This document shows, one piece after another, positions 1 to 8,835 of a stretch of DNA of 64,000 bases. The notes under the pieces were generated by a model that was not told the origin of the DNA, made no database searches, and was given only the letters and a program-made list of their open reading frames with translations. Positions within the stretch are counted from its first letter, which is position 1. Each line of letters begins with the position of its first letter. Both the position numbers and the translations under genes were made by a program. Origin of the DNA: CBDBBY01 sp965203795 (GTDB lineage Bacteria > Pseudomonadota > Alphaproteobacteria > Rhodobacterales > Rhodobacteraceae); NCBI GenBank assembly GCA_965203795.1, contig OZ241915.1, forward strand, positions 1,674,001 through 1,738,000, in the 5' to 3' direction.

Positions 1-1
1 C

Positions 2-553
2 TTGGCTGCCGGCTTGGCGGAAGCCGGTTTCGATGCCGTGCTGACGCGGGAGCCCGGAGGAACGGAAGGCGCGGAGCGAATCCGGCATCTGCTCGACAGC
101 GGCCAGTCCGGCCTATGGTCGCCTGAATCCGAAGCGCTGCTGTTTTCCGCAGCAAGGCTGGACCATGTCGAGAAGCGGATCCGCCCTGCGCTGAAGGATG
201 GAAAGATCGTCGTCTGCGACCGTTTCGTCGACTCCACGATCGTCTACCAGGGATTCGGAAACGACAGCCTGAAGTCCAAGATAATCGCCGTGCACGAGGC
301 AATGATCCGGCTTTGGCCGGACCTGACCTTCGTCCTCGACCTGCCGTTAGGCTCAGCGCATTCGCGGCTTGCGGAGCGAAGCGGCGGCGACTGGCGGCTT
401 GAAAGCTTCGGAAGCGACGCGGAACGCCTTGCGGGCGACTTCCGCGCGCTGGCTGCGCAGCATCCGGACAGAGTCCGCACAGTGGACTCGACGCAGCCCG
501 CCGAGGCCGTCGCCGCGAGAATTCTCAAGGAAACACTCGAGGTCCTGCGGTGA
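2..553 (+). CDS. tmk: Thymidylate kinase, 5'-truncated by the window edge
   Basis: Thymidylate kinase phosphorylates dTMP to dTDP in the cytoplasm for DNA synthesis. The visible part begins inside the protein, just after where the N-terminal P-loop should lie. It keeps the TREPGGTEGAERIR segment, the dTMP-binding DRFVDSTIVYQG stretch and the LDLPLGSAHSRLAER lid-like region. About 183 residues are present of a usual 205-215, so the true start is upstream of base 1 and the TTG at base 2 is not a real start. Its TGA overlaps the GTG of the next gene (GTGA), so tmk and holB are translationally coupled, the usual arrangement for these two genes in proteobacteria. Confidence 0.93.
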   Translation: MAAGLAEAGFDAVLTREPGGTEGAERIRHLLDSGQSGLWSPESEALLFSAARLDHVEKRIRPALKDGKIVVCDRFVDSTIVYQGFGNDSLKSKIIAVHEAMIRLWPDLTFVLDLPLGSAHSRLAERSGGDWRLESFGSDAERLAGDFRALAAQHPDRVRTVDSTQPAEAVAARILKETLEVLR

Positions 554-1668
554 CGGAAGAACCCGAACCGGACAGGGTCGGAGACGCGCCCCGGCCGAGG
601 GAGACTTTGTCGCTTTACGGCCAGCGGGAGGCGGAGCGCGAGTTCCTGACGGCATTCCGCGCGGGACGCCTCCATCACGCTTGGCTGATCACCGGCCAGC
701 GCGGCATCGGCAAGGCAACGCTGGCGTGGCGGATCGCGCGCTTCCTGATCGCCCGGCATGGCCCGCCCGAAGCAGACCTTGCCGACCTGGAGGATGTAGC
801 GGACCTTTCGGTGCCCGAAAGCCACCCGGTCGTTCGCCGCACCGCCCTGCTCGCCGAGCCTGCCGTCAAGCTTTTGCGGCGGCCGTACGACAGCAAGTCG
901 GGCAAGCTGGCCAAGGACATAACGATCAGCGAGGTCCGCGCGCTCAAAACGTCGCTTTCGTTGTCCTCGCCGGACGGCGCGCCTCGGATCGCGATCATCG
1001 ATGCTGCGGACGACATGAACGCGAACGCTGCGAACGCGATTCTCAAGGCATTGGAGGAACCGCCGGAAAACGCATACTTTTTTCTTGTCAGCAGCGCTCC
1101 GTCCGGCCTCTTGCCGACCATCCGCAGCCGCTGCCGATTTCTGCGCTGCAAGCCGCTTTCGGGCGAAGATCTGACCGGCGCGCTGGCCGCGGCGGGCATC
1201 GGGAATGAAGACGGCGCGGCGCATCTGCGCGAGCTCTGCTCCGGTTCGATCGGCGAAGCCGTGAGGCTGGCGAATGAGGACGGAGCGGAACTGTATCGCT
1301 CCATCGTCGACATGGTGTCCGGTGCGCCGGGGCTGGAGCGATCAAAGGCCGTCGCCCTCGCGTCCGGATGCGAGGGCCCGAACGCCGCGGGCCGCTACGA
1401 CGCGACGACCCGCCTGTTCGCCTTGCTGTCCTTCAGGCTGGCTGTCCGCGCCGCCTCGGGCGTGACGCCGCCGCCTGCTGCGAACGGAGAGCCGGAGCTT
1501 CTCGACCGGCTCGCCGGAAGCCCCGGCCGCGCCGAAGCATGGGCTGGCCTGCACGACCGTCTCAAGCGCCGCGCCGCCGAAGCGAAGCTGGTGACGCTCG
1601 ACCCGTTCCTTGTCGTTCTCGATTTCATCCGCGAATTCGACCGAACGGCCGCGAGAGCGGCCTCGTAG
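550..1668 (+). CDS. holB: DNA polymerase III subunit delta' (clamp loader)
   Basis: This 372-residue protein is the delta' subunit of the clamp loader, which helps open the beta clamp on DNA. A P-loop-like GQRGIGKATLAWRIA lies near residue 50. The segment from IAIIDAADDMNANAANA through LKALEEPP and the SRCRFLRCKPL box is the typical AAA+ core of HolB/DnaX proteins. I see no cysteine cluster for the zinc site found in enterobacterial delta'. The start is GTG, overlapping the tmk stop by 4 bp. The tatD-family gene follows after 22 bp, a common tmk-holB-tatD order. Confidence 0.93.
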   Translation: MTEEPEPDRVGDAPRPRETLSLYGQREAEREFLTAFRAGRLHHAWLITGQRGIGKATLAWRIARFLIARHGPPEADLADLEDVADLSVPESHPVVRRTALLAEPAVKLLRRPYDSKSGKLAKDITISEVRALKTSLSLSSPDGAPRIAIIDAADDMNANAANAILKALEEPPENAYFFLVSSAPSGLLPTIRSRCRFLRCKPLSGEDLTGALAAAGIGNEDGAAHLRELCSGSIGEAVRLANEDGAELYRSIVDMVSGAPGLERSKAVALASGCEGPNAAGRYDATTRLFALLSFRLAVRAASGVTPPPAANGEPELLDRLAGSPGRAEAWAGLHDRLKRRAAEAKLVTLDPFLVVLDFIREFDRTAARAAS

Positions 1669-1690
1669 CCCCGACGCATCGCGCCCAGCC

Positions 1691-2482
1691 ATGCTCGTGG
1701 ACAGCCACTGCCATCTCGCCGACCCGCGATTTGAAGGCAAACTGGACGAAATCGTCGAGCGGGCAAGCCTCGCAGGCGTTGTCCGGATGGTTGCGATCAG
1801 CACCCGCGGGTCGGATTTGAAGCGCAACGTCGAGATTGCCGAGCACTTCGACCAAGTATATTTCGCCGCCGGCGTCCACCCGCACCACGCGGCAGCCGAG
1901 CCGCCCGCGACGGTCGGCTCGTTGCTTGATATCGCGAAGCACCCGAAACTCACGGCCATTGGCGAGACTGGATTGGATTACCATTACACGAAGGACAGCG
2001 CGGAACGGCAGAAGGCGAGCTTCAGGACGCACATTGAGGCGGCTCGCAGATCCGGCCTGCCCTTGGTCGTCCACGCGAGGGCGGCGGACGAGGACATGTC
2101 GCAAATCCTAACCGAGGAACACGGCCGCGGGCCGTTCGGATGCGTGATGCATTGCTACGCTTCCGGGCAGCGGCTTGCCGAGCGCGCGATCGAACTCGGC
2201 TTCTACCTTTCGATGTCCGGCATCGCGACGTTCCCGAACTCCGGCCCGCTGCGGGAGATATTCTCTTCGGCACCGATCGAGCGGATTCTTGTCGAAACCG
2301 ATGCCCCCTACCTCGCGCCCGCGCCCCACAGGGGGAAACGGAACGAGCCTTCCTACGTGGCGCGGACGGCGGCCGTCGGGGCAGAACTGTTCGGAATGAC
2401 GCCGCTCGAGTTCGCGCTGCAGACCACGCGCAATTTCAATCGGATCTTCACGAAGGCCGCCGTTATGGGCGTCAAGCGCTAG
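1691..2482 (+). CDS. tatD: TatD family metal-dependent hydrolase
   Basis: This is a TIM-barrel metal-dependent nuclease or hydrolase of the TatD/YcfH family, 263 residues. The sequence opens with VDSHCHLADPRF, the first metal-binding HxH. It then shows AIGETGLDYHY, with the metal-binding Glu, VVHARAADED, with a further His, and LVETDAPYLAP, with the C-terminal Asp. I chose the ATG at 1691 because the family begins directly before DSHCHL; the open frame extends upstream but that stretch overlaps holB. It sits in the holB-tatD-MBL group, where the neighbour starts 1 bp downstream. The cellular substrate is not settled for this family; 3'-5' DNA exonuclease and quality-control roles are reported. 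Confidence 0.9.
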   Translation: MLVDSHCHLADPRFEGKLDEIVERASLAGVVRMVAISTRGSDLKRNVEIAEHFDQVYFAAGVHPHHAAAEPPATVGSLLDIAKHPKLTAIGETGLDYHYTKDSAERQKASFRTHIEAARRSGLPLVVHARAADEDMSQILTEEHGRGPFGCVMHCYASGQRLAERAIELGFYLSMSGIATFPNSGPLREIFSSAPIERILVETDAPYLAPAPHRGKRNEPSYVARTAAVGAELFGMTPLEFALQTTRNFNRIFTKAAVMGVKR

Positions 2483-2483
2483 C

Positions 2484-3281
2484 ATGTACGGATTGCGGTT
2501 TACGATTCTCGGCTGCGGCTCCTCCGGCGGCGTTCCCCGGATCGGAAACCGCTGGGGCAGCTGCGATCCCGGCGACCCGCGTAACCGCCGGCTGCGATGC
2601 TCCCTCCTGGTCCAGCTGATCAAGGAAGACCTGCGCACCCAGGTGCTCATCGATTCGTCGCCGGACCTGCGCGCGCAGCTCCTCGGCGCCGGGGTCGGCG
2701 ATCTGGACGGAGTCGTCTACACCCATGCGCACGCCGACCACGTCAACGGCTTGGACGACCTGAGGGCGATCTACCTGAACCGAGGGCGCCGGATTCCCGT
2801 TTGGGCCGACGCGGGCACGACAGAGTCGCTGCTCAGCCGGTTCGGCTACGCCTTCGAGTCGGAAGCCGGAAGCGACTATCCGCCGATACTGAGGCTGAAC
2901 GGACTCGACGGACCGGTCGCGGTGGACGGCGAGGCGGGAGAAATCCTGCTTGAGCCCTTCGCCGTTTGGCACGGCCCCATTCCCAGCCTTGGCTTTCGCA
3001 TCGGACCTTTGGCCTACTTGCCGGATGTCTCCGACATGACGGACGATGCGTGGCGATGCGTCGACAGGATAGATTGCTGGATCGTGGACGCCCTTCGGCG
3101 CGCTCCTCACCCCTCGCACTCGCACTTCGCCCAGACGCTCGAATGGATTGAGCGAGCCCGGCCGAAGCGGGCGGTCCTGACGAATTTGCACATCGATCTG
3201 GACTACGAGGCCGTCGCCGCCGAGTCGCCGGACAACGTCGAGCCGGCGTACGACGGCATGACGATAGACTACGCGTTCTGA
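2484..3281 (+). CDS. MBL-fold metallohydrolase (PhnP-like phosphodiesterase family)
   Basis: The 265-residue protein is a metallo-beta-lactamase fold hydrolase of the PhnP-like group. It shows an N-terminal LGCGSSGGVPRIG strand-loop and the zinc-binding THAHADHVNGLDDLR signature near residues 80-95. Further conserved blocks are LPDVSDM and an AVLTNLHIDLDYE segment carrying a C-terminal His and Asp. PhnP hydrolyses cyclic ribosyl phosphates in phosphonate breakdown, but no phn genes are nearby. The position after tatD is the common alphaproteobacterial order, so a housekeeping phosphodiesterase role is likelier. It starts 1 bp after tatD ends and ends 1 bp before the next start, so it is part of one operon. 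Confidence 0.87.
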   Translation: MYGLRFTILGCGSSGGVPRIGNRWGSCDPGDPRNRRLRCSLLVQLIKEDLRTQVLIDSSPDLRAQLLGAGVGDLDGVVYTHAHADHVNGLDDLRAIYLNRGRRIPVWADAGTTESLLSRFGYAFESEAGSDYPPILRLNGLDGPVAVDGEAGEILLEPFAVWHGPIPSLGFRIGPLAYLPDVSDMTDDAWRCVDRIDCWIVDALRRAPHPSHSHFAQTLEWIERARPKRAVLTNLHIDLDYEAVAAESPDNVEPAYDGMTIDYAF

Positions 3282-3282
3282 G

Positions 3283-4215
3283 TTGCTGGTAGTTCTCGAA
3301 GTCACCGTGCCGGTGTTCCTGATCATCGGCTTCGGCTACGCGGCCGTATGGAGCCGCGCCTTCAGCGCGGAGGGCACGGACGGGCTGATGTGGTTCGCCC
3401 AAGGCTTCGCGATCCCGTGCATGCTGTTCAGGTCGGTGTCGCAGATGGACATCGGAAGCGGCTTCGACCTGGAGATGCTGGCCTCCTTCTACGTCGGCTC
3501 GATCGCGGCGTTCGTGCTCGGACTGCTCGGCGCCCGCTTCCTGTTCCGAAGGCCGTGGGTCGACTGCGTCGTCATCGGTTTCGCGGCCCTCTTCAGCAAC
3601 ACCGTGCTCCTGGGGCTGGCTGTCGTCGGCAGGGCTTACGGCTCCTCCTCGCTCGAAGCCGCCTTCGCAATTGTCGCGTTCCATGCGCCGTTCTGCTATC
3701 TGTTGGGGATCACGGCGATGGAGTTCGTTCGCAACCGCGCCGCGAGCCTAGCGGCGACGTTCCGCTCGGCTTTCGTCGCCATCGCGAAGAATCCGATCAT
3801 GATCGGCATCGTTCTCGGATTCGCATCCAACCTGCTGGGCGTCTCCCTTCCCGTTCTCTTCGCCGAAGCGCTAGACATGGTCGGGCGGGCGGCGATTCCC
3901 GCAGCGCTGTTCGCTCTTGGCGGTGTCCTTGTCCGCTACAAGCCGGAAGGCGAGCTGAAAGTGATTGCGTGGATCTGCTTCCTCGGGCTCGCAGTGCACC
4001 CCCTGCTTACTTGGGCGCTTTCAACCCGGTCATTCGATCTTGAGCAGGACCTTGTCCGCAGCGCGGTCGTCACCGCCGCGATGGCGCCGGGCATCAATAC
4101 CTACATCTTCGCGAACATGTACGGACGGGCGAAGCGGGTCGTCGCTAGCTCCATCCTGCTCGGAACCGCCGCCTCCATCGCGACGGTGCCGGGCTGGATT
4201 CTGATCGTAGGATGA
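3283..4215 (+). CDS. AEC family transporter (auxin efflux carrier-like permease)
   Basis: This 310-residue inner-membrane protein has about ten hydrophobic segments in two groups of five, the layout of AEC/PIN-like secondary carriers. Visible family features are the N-terminal VPVFLIIGFGYAAVW helix, the ALFSNTVLLGLAVV segment with the conserved Asn-Thr, and MAPGINTYIFANMYGR near the C terminus. Bacterial members export malonate, malate or other small organic anions; the substrate here cannot be read from sequence. The start is TTG, 1 bp after the MBL-fold gene stops; no ATG or GTG fits better. It is the last gene of the tmk-holB-tatD-MBL-AEC run and is followed by a tRNA gene on the other strand. 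Confidence 0.85.
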   Translation: MLVVLEVTVPVFLIIGFGYAAVWSRAFSAEGTDGLMWFAQGFAIPCMLFRSVSQMDIGSGFDLEMLASFYVGSIAAFVLGLLGARFLFRRPWVDCVVIGFAALFSNTVLLGLAVVGRAYGSSSLEAAFAIVAFHAPFCYLLGITAMEFVRNRAASLAATFRSAFVAIAKNPIMIGIVLGFASNLLGVSLPVLFAEALDMVGRAAIPAALFALGGVLVRYKPEGELKVIAWICFLGLAVHPLLTWALSTRSFDLEQDLVRSAVVTAAMAPGINTYIFANMYGRAKRVVASSILLGTAASIATVPGWILIVG

Positions 4216-4273
4216 ACGGCCGCGTGGACAGCCGGTCCGAACAGGCCCTTCGGGCAGGAATTCAAGCGAGTGG

Positions 4274-4360
4274 TGGTGCGGTCGAGAAGAGTCGAACTTC
4301 CACGGGTTTTACCCCACAGCGACCTCAACGCTGCGCGTCTACCAATTCCGCCACGACCGC
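4274..4360 (-). tRNA. tRNA-Leu (anticodon GAG)
   Basis: Read on the minus strand the gene runs from GCGGTCG to CGACCGC-A-CCA, a perfect 7-bp acceptor stem with discriminator A and an encoded CCA. The anticodon arm is CAGCG-TTGAGGT-CGCTG, giving anticodon GAG, and the T arm carries GTTCGACTC. A long variable arm and 87-nt length fit the class II tRNA-Leu. A second CCA follows directly (4271-4273). It reads CUC and CUU codons and lies between the AEC carrier and lipB, opposite to both. Confidence 0.96.
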
Positions 4361-4432
4361 AACCGGACAGGCGATGCTGATAGCAATTCGATCCGGAGTT
4401 GTGAAGACCGCCGTCCAAGCCCGACGCTAAGC

Positions 4433-5083
4433 ATGGTTTCCTGGATCATCAGCTCGAAACCGGTCGGCTATGCGGACGCCATCGGGGCAATGGAGCGGCG
4501 CGTCGAACGGATATCGGCAACAGGCGGCGGCGAGGCGGTCTGGCTGCTCGAGCACCCGCCGATGTACACGGCCGGCACCAGCGCGAAGCCGTCTGACCTG
4601 GCCGACAAGCCGCGATTCCCGGTCCACAAATCGAAACGGGGCGGGCAATTCACCTACCACGGGCCGGGCCAGCGCGTTGCCTACCTCATGCTTGATTTGA
4701 ACAGCCGCGGCCGCGACGTAAGGTCGTTCGTCCGCGCGATCGAAGCGTGGATCGTGCGCTCGCTGGCCGATCTCGGCGTTGAGGGGTTTGCGCGTGACGG
4801 CCTGACCGGCGTCTGGGTGGCGGGCGCGTCCCGGCGGCGCGGGTGCGGCGGCCAGCCCATGAAGATCGCGGCCGTCGGGCTTCGTCTGAGGCGATGGGTC
4901 AGTTTCCACGGCGTTTCCGTGAACGTTTCAACCGATCTCGGCCACTACGCCGACATCGTGCCCTGCGGGATCGAGGATTGCGGCGTTACCAGCCTCGAGG
5001 ACCTCCGCGCCGCGGCGACAATGGCCGATCTTGACGAGGCGCTCATCACGAACTTCGACGCGGCGTTCCGTCCCGCGCGATGA
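4433..5083 (+). CDS. lipB: Octanoyltransferase (lipoyl(octanoyl) transferase)
   Basis: LipB moves the octanoyl group from acyl carrier protein to lipoyl domains of enzymes such as pyruvate dehydrogenase, the first step of lipoic acid synthesis in the cytoplasm. The 216-residue protein contains the family block RGGQFTYHGPGQ at residues 69-80. The catalytic dyad is visible as Lys144 in KIAAVG and Cys178 in PCGIEDCGVTSL. The SFHGVSVNV strand lies between them. The ATG at 4433 gives the expected N terminus. A short arginine-, cysteine- and glycine-rich insertion (about residues 131-142) just before Lys144 is less usual. The gene stands alone between tRNA-Leu and ctaD. Confidence 0.94.
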   Translation: MVSWIISSKPVGYADAIGAMERRVERISATGGGEAVWLLEHPPMYTAGTSAKPSDLADKPRFPVHKSKRGGQFTYHGPGQRVAYLMLDLNSRGRDVRSFVRAIEAWIVRSLADLGVEGFARDGLTGVWVAGASRRRGCGGQPMKIAAVGLRLRRWVSFHGVSVNVSTDLGHYADIVPCGIEDCGVTSLEDLRAAATMADLDEALITNFDAAFRPAR

Positions 5084-5247
5084 GGCGCCTTCGGCAGTCG
5101 GGTCGTGCATGCGGCGGACCGACGGGCGCCGATATTGCGCCGCCGACTGTTGAGATATTTGGCCGCGTGAATTAATGGAGAGCCATTGCAGGCCGATGCA
5201 TAGCCCGGCCTCGCGATTGCTTGGAGCAGGCCTCGAAGAGGGCGGCA

Positions 5248-6924
5248 ATGGCTGACATCACCGCGCAAGCCGACGAGCACTACGAGAAGGAGGGATTCTT
5301 CACCCGCTGGTTCATGTCAACGAACCACAAGGACATTGGAATCCTCTACATCGTGACGGCCGCGGTCGTCGGATTCATTTCGGTAGCGTTCACCGTCTAC
5401 ATGCGCTTGGAGCTGATGGACCCCGGCGTGCAGTACATGTGCCTGGAAGGGGCCAGCCTCGTCGCCCAGGCGGTCGAGGATTGCACGCCCAACGGGCATC
5501 TGTGGAACGTGCTCATCACCGGGCATGGCATCCTGATGATGTTCTTCGTCGTCATCCCTGCGCTGTTCGGCGGATTCGGCAACTATTTCATGCCGCTGAT
5601 GATCGGCGCGCCGGACATGGCGTTCCCGCGGCTGAACAACCTGAGCTACTGGATGTTCGTTGCCGGATCGTCGCTTGCGGTCGCCTCCGTGCTCTCGCCC
5701 GGCGGAAACGGGCAGACCGGCTCGGGCGTCGGCTGGGTCCTTTACGCGCCCCTGTCGACCCGGGAAGCCGGCTTCTCGATGGATTTGGCGATCTTCGCGG
5801 TGCACGTGTCCGGCGCGTCCTCCATTCTCGGCGCGATCAACATGATCACGACGTTCCTGAACATGCGCGCGCCCGGGATGACGCTTCACAAGGTCCCCCT
5901 GTTCGCGTGGTCGATATTCGTGACAGGGTGGCTGATACTTCTTTCGCTGCCTGTCCTGGCGGGCGCGATCACGATGCTGCTGACCGACAGGAACTTCGGC
6001 ACGACCTTCTTCGACGCCTCGGGCGGGGGCGACCCGATCCTTTACCAGCACCTGCTCTGGTTCTTCGGGCATCCGGAGGTGTACATCATCATCGTGCCGG
6101 GCTTCGGCATCATTTCGCACGTGATTTCCACGTTCTCCAAGAAGCCGATCTTCGGCTACCTTCCGATGGTCTACGCGATGGTCGGCATCGGGGCCTTGGG
6201 CTTCGTGGTGTGGGCCCACCACATGTACACGGTCGGCATGAGCATCACCCAGCAGTCGTATTTCATGCTGGCGACCATGGTCATCGCGGTGCCGACCGGC
6301 ATCAAGATATTCTCGTGGATCGCGACGATGTGGGGCGGCTCGGTCGAATTCAAGACGCCGATGCTGTGGGCGTTCGGATTCCTGTTCCTGTTCACGCTCG
6401 GCGGCGTGACAGGCATCATTCTGAGCCAGGCCGGCATCGACCGGGCGTACCACGACACCTACTACGTGGTCGCCCATTTCCACTACGTCATGTCGCTCGG
6501 AGCGGTCTTCTGCATTTTCGCAGGGATCTACTACTGGATCGGCAAAATGTCGGGCCGACAGTATCCGGAATGGGCGGGCAAGCTGCATTTCTGGGCGATG
6601 TTCATCGGCTCGAACCTTACGTTCTTCCCGCAGCATTTCCTTGGGCGTCAAGGCATGCCGAGGCGGTACATCGACTACCCGGAAGCCTACGCCTTCTGGA
6701 ACGAGATCTCTTCCTACGGCGCGTTCCTGTCGTTCGCTTCGTTCCTGTTCTTCATCGGCGTGATCGTCTACACGCTCGTCGCAGGAAAGCGCGTGGAGGA
6801 GCCCGCGTACTGGGGCGAGCATGCGGACACGCTGGAATGGACGCATTCCAATCCGCCTCCGCACCATACCTACGAGACTCTGCCCACGGCAGCCGTCTGG
6901 GACCGAAGCCCTCAGCACCATTGA
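5248..6924 (+). CDS. ctaD: Cytochrome c oxidase subunit I, aa3 type
   Basis: This is the catalytic subunit of the aa3 oxidase, which reduces O2 to water and pumps protons across the inner membrane. The 558-residue protein has the twelve-helix layout and all metal ligands: His93 and His412 for heme a, His410 for heme a3, and His275, His324 and His325 for CuB. Tyr279 is placed to form the His-Tyr cross-link. The D-channel Glu277 and K-channel Lys353 are present. Its sequence closely follows Rhodobacter and Paracoccus CtaD. I chose the ATG at 5248 over an upstream TTG at 5221 because MADITAQ matches the family start. Subunits II and III are not nearby, which is normal in Rhodobacterales where ctaD is separate. 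Confidence 0.97.
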   Translation: MADITAQADEHYEKEGFFTRWFMSTNHKDIGILYIVTAAVVGFISVAFTVYMRLELMDPGVQYMCLEGASLVAQAVEDCTPNGHLWNVLITGHGILMMFFVVIPALFGGFGNYFMPLMIGAPDMAFPRLNNLSYWMFVAGSSLAVASVLSPGGNGQTGSGVGWVLYAPLSTREAGFSMDLAIFAVHVSGASSILGAINMITTFLNMRAPGMTLHKVPLFAWSIFVTGWLILLSLPVLAGAITMLLTDRNFGTTFFDASGGGDPILYQHLLWFFGHPEVYIIIVPGFGIISHVISTFSKKPIFGYLPMVYAMVGIGALGFVVWAHHMYTVGMSITQQSYFMLATMVIAVPTGIKIFSWIATMWGGSVEFKTPMLWAFGFLFLFTLGGVTGIILSQAGIDRAYHDTYYVVAHFHYVMSLGAVFCIFAGIYYWIGKMSGRQYPEWAGKLHFWAMFIGSNLTFFPQHFLGRQGMPRRYIDYPEAYAFWNEISSYGAFLSFASFLFFIGVIVYTLVAGKRVEEPAYWGEHADTLEWTHSNPPPHHTYETLPTAAVWDRSPQHH

Positions 6925-6959
6925 ACGGCTGATTTGACGGCTGGCTTCCGTCGGCCGTT
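6924..6959 (+). terminator. Possible terminator hairpin after ctaD
   Basis: Directly at the ctaD stop, AACGGC (6924-6929) can pair with GCCGTT (6954-6959), and inside it GACGG (6936-6940) pairs with CCGTC (6948-6952), followed by only three T residues. The nested stems and position suggest transcript termination between ctaD and the converging yqeY. The T tract is short, so this is tentative. Confidence 0.35.
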
Positions 6960-7067
6960 TCTCCGGATTGAGGCGGCCTGCCGCCCAGTTCGGCGCGAAT
7001 GCGCCGGAATCCGGGATCTGTTGCGAATTGAAGCCGCCCGCGCGGCGAAGACGCGGCGCGGCCGACG

Positions 7068-7520
7068 CTACTGGAGCCGCTCCACCACCAAGCCGCCCAC
7101 CTTCCGGAAGTCCATCCGCCCGCGGTATTCCTCCTTCAGGCGGCCCATGACGCGGCCTTTGTCCCGGATGCCCCGCGCTTTTGTTTCGCGCACAACCTTG
7201 TCGATTGCGCAGGCGATCTCGTCGCTGTCCATCTTTTTGGGAAGCAGTTCCAAGAGGACTTCGATTTCCGCGCGCTCCGTGTCCGCAAGCTCGAAGCGCC
7301 CCTGCTCCTCGTAACCGACGACAGACTCCTCGCGGTGCTGGATCATCCTGTCCAGCACCGAATGGATGTCGTCGTCCGAGACGCCGTCCGGGCGCCCTGC
7401 CGATCGGGCCTCCCGGTCCTTGTCCGCAATCGTGGCGTCGATCAGCCTCAGCATCGCAAGCCGGGCCGTCTCGTTCCGCTCGTTCGCCGCCCGCAGCGCC
7501 GCCGCTATCCGGCTACGCAT
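7068..7520 (-). CDS. yqeY: GatB/YqeY domain protein
   Basis: This 150-residue protein is a stand-alone YqeY domain, related to the C-terminal tRNA-binding domain of the GatB amidotransferase subunit. Family signs are MRSRIAAALRAA at the start, RLAMLRLIDATIADKD and the two-helix segment ELADTERAEIEVLLELLPKK. The glycine-rich KARGIRDKGRVMGRLK motif also fits. The start at 7520 was chosen because MRSRI matches the family; the open frame reaches 7565. It converges on ctaD and shares strand with ilvC 186 bp upstream. In many proteobacteria yqeY sits near dnaG/rpoD or carAB; that context is absent here. Its exact cellular role remains unclear in the literature. Confidence 0.88.
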   Translation of the reverse strand: MRSRIAAALRAANERNETARLAMLRLIDATIADKDREARSAGRPDGVSDDDIHSVLDRMIQHREESVVGYEEQGRFELADTERAEIEVLLELLPKKMDSDEIACAIDKVVRETKARGIRDKGRVMGRLKEEYRGRMDFRKVGGLVVERLQ

Positions 7521-7706
7521 AGCGCTCACGCCCACCTCCGCGCCGTACGCGGCTGACATCGGCACGCAGCGAATTTTGGCCGAATCGGGGCGGCGGCCGC
7601 CGAGGCGCGCCCAACCCCGCCGACTTCCGGGCCTCCAATCCGGCCCGACTCCGGTCCTGAGAGGCCCGCCATGCCCGCCGCCGTGCTGCTCCGGAACGGG
7701 GTGCGT

Positions 7707-8729
7707 TCAGTTCTTTTCCTGATTGACCAGCTTGCCCGCGGAGATCCAAGGCATCATGCCTCTGAGTTTCGCCCCGACCTCCTCGATCTGATGCGCGTCG
7801 TTGAGCCGCCGCGTCGCCTTGAAGGAAGGCTGGCCGACCGCGCACTCCTGCATCCATCCGGCCACGAACTTCCCGTTCTGGATGTCCCTCAGCACCGAGC
7901 GCATGCGCTCCTTGGTCTCTTCATAGGGCACCACTTTCGGTCCCGCGAAATACTCGCCGTACTCGGCCGTGTTCGAAATCGAGTAGTTCATGTTGGCGAT
8001 GCCGCCCTCGTAGATCAGATCGACAATCAGCTTCACCTCGTGAAGGCACTCGAAATAAGCCATTTCCGGCGCGTATCCGGCTTCGACAAGCGTTTCGAAC
8101 CCGCACCGGATCAGCTCGACCAGGCCGCCGCAAAGCACCGACTGCTCGCCGAACAGGTCGGTTTCGCACTCCTCCTTGAAGTCGGTTTCAATGATGCCCG
8201 ACCGGCCGCCGCCGATCGCGGAGCAATAGGAGAGCGCCGTCTCGAGTGCGCGGCCCGTGGCGTCCCTGTGCACCGCGACAAGGCACGGAACGCCGCCGCC
8301 TTTCACGAACTCGCTGCGCACCGTGTGCCCCGGCCCCTTCGGAGCCATCATGACGACGTCCACGCCGGGCTTGGGATCGATCAGATTGAAGTGGATGTTG
8401 AGGCCGTGCGCGAACGCGATGGCTGCGCCTTCCCTGATGTTGCCGTGCACATGCTTCCGGTAAGTCTCGGCCTGCAGCTCGTCCGGCATGGAGAACATGA
8501 TCAGGTCGCACCACTTGGCGGCCTCGGCGATCTCCTTGACCGCCAGCCCCTCGGCCTCGGCCTTCCGAGCCGATGGCGACCCCGGTCGAAGCGCCACGGC
8601 AACGTTCTTCGCGCCCGAATCCCTGAGATTGAGCGCATGCGCATGGCCCTGCGAGCCGTAGCCCAGTATCGCGATGTTCTTTTCCGCGATCAGGCTGATA
8701 TCGCAGTCGCGGTCGTAATATACCCGCAT
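7707..8729 (-). CDS. ilvC: Ketol-acid reductoisomerase (NADP+), class I
   Basis: IlvC converts acetolactate and acetohydroxybutyrate to dihydroxy acids in valine and isoleucine synthesis, using NADPH and Mg2+. The 340-residue length is that of short class I enzymes. The N terminus MRVYYDRDCD is typical of alphaproteobacteria. The Rossmann loop GYGSQGHAHA lies at residues 24-33. The metal-binding C-terminal half has ETDFKEECETDLFGEQSVLCGG and SNTAEYGE. The start at 8729 was chosen from this N terminus, since the open frame reads 81 residues further upstream without family similarity. It sits 106 bp after the ubiH-like gene on the same strand. No attenuator-like leader peptide was recognised. 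Confidence 0.96.
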   Translation of the reverse strand: MRVYYDRDCDISLIAEKNIAILGYGSQGHAHALNLRDSGAKNVAVALRPGSPSARKAEAEGLAVKEIAEAAKWCDLIMFSMPDELQAETYRKHVHGNIREGAAIAFAHGLNIHFNLIDPKPGVDVVMMAPKGPGHTVRSEFVKGGGVPCLVAVHRDATGRALETALSYCSAIGGGRSGIIETDFKEECETDLFGEQSVLCGGLVELIRCGFETLVEAGYAPEMAYFECLHEVKLIVDLIYEGGIANMNYSISNTAEYGEYFAGPKVVPYEETKERMRSVLRDIQNGKFVAGWMQECAVGQPSFKATRRLNDAHQIEEVGAKLRGMMPWISAGKLVNQEKN

Positions 8730-8835
8730 TCCGTCCTCCAGTGGGTGGCGATCGGCCGCGGCCCTGTCGGCTTCGAGGCCTGTCTTCGTCTCGGCATGGC
8801 TTTTACGCAGCGCGGCCAGGAATTCAATCGGCGAT

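Noticed and set aside
5150..5178. TTGAGA followed after 17 bp by TAATGG as the ctaD promoter
   Set aside because: The second hexamer matches the -10 consensus poorly, so the pair is not better than chance.
5317..6921. Minus-strand open frame of 534 codons opposite ctaD
   Set aside because: It mirrors ctaD, is highly charged and His/Arg-rich as expected of an antisense shadow.
5248..6924. ctaD without subunits II and III as a possible oddity
   Set aside because: In Rhodobacter and Paracoccus relatives ctaD is normally separate from the other subunit genes.
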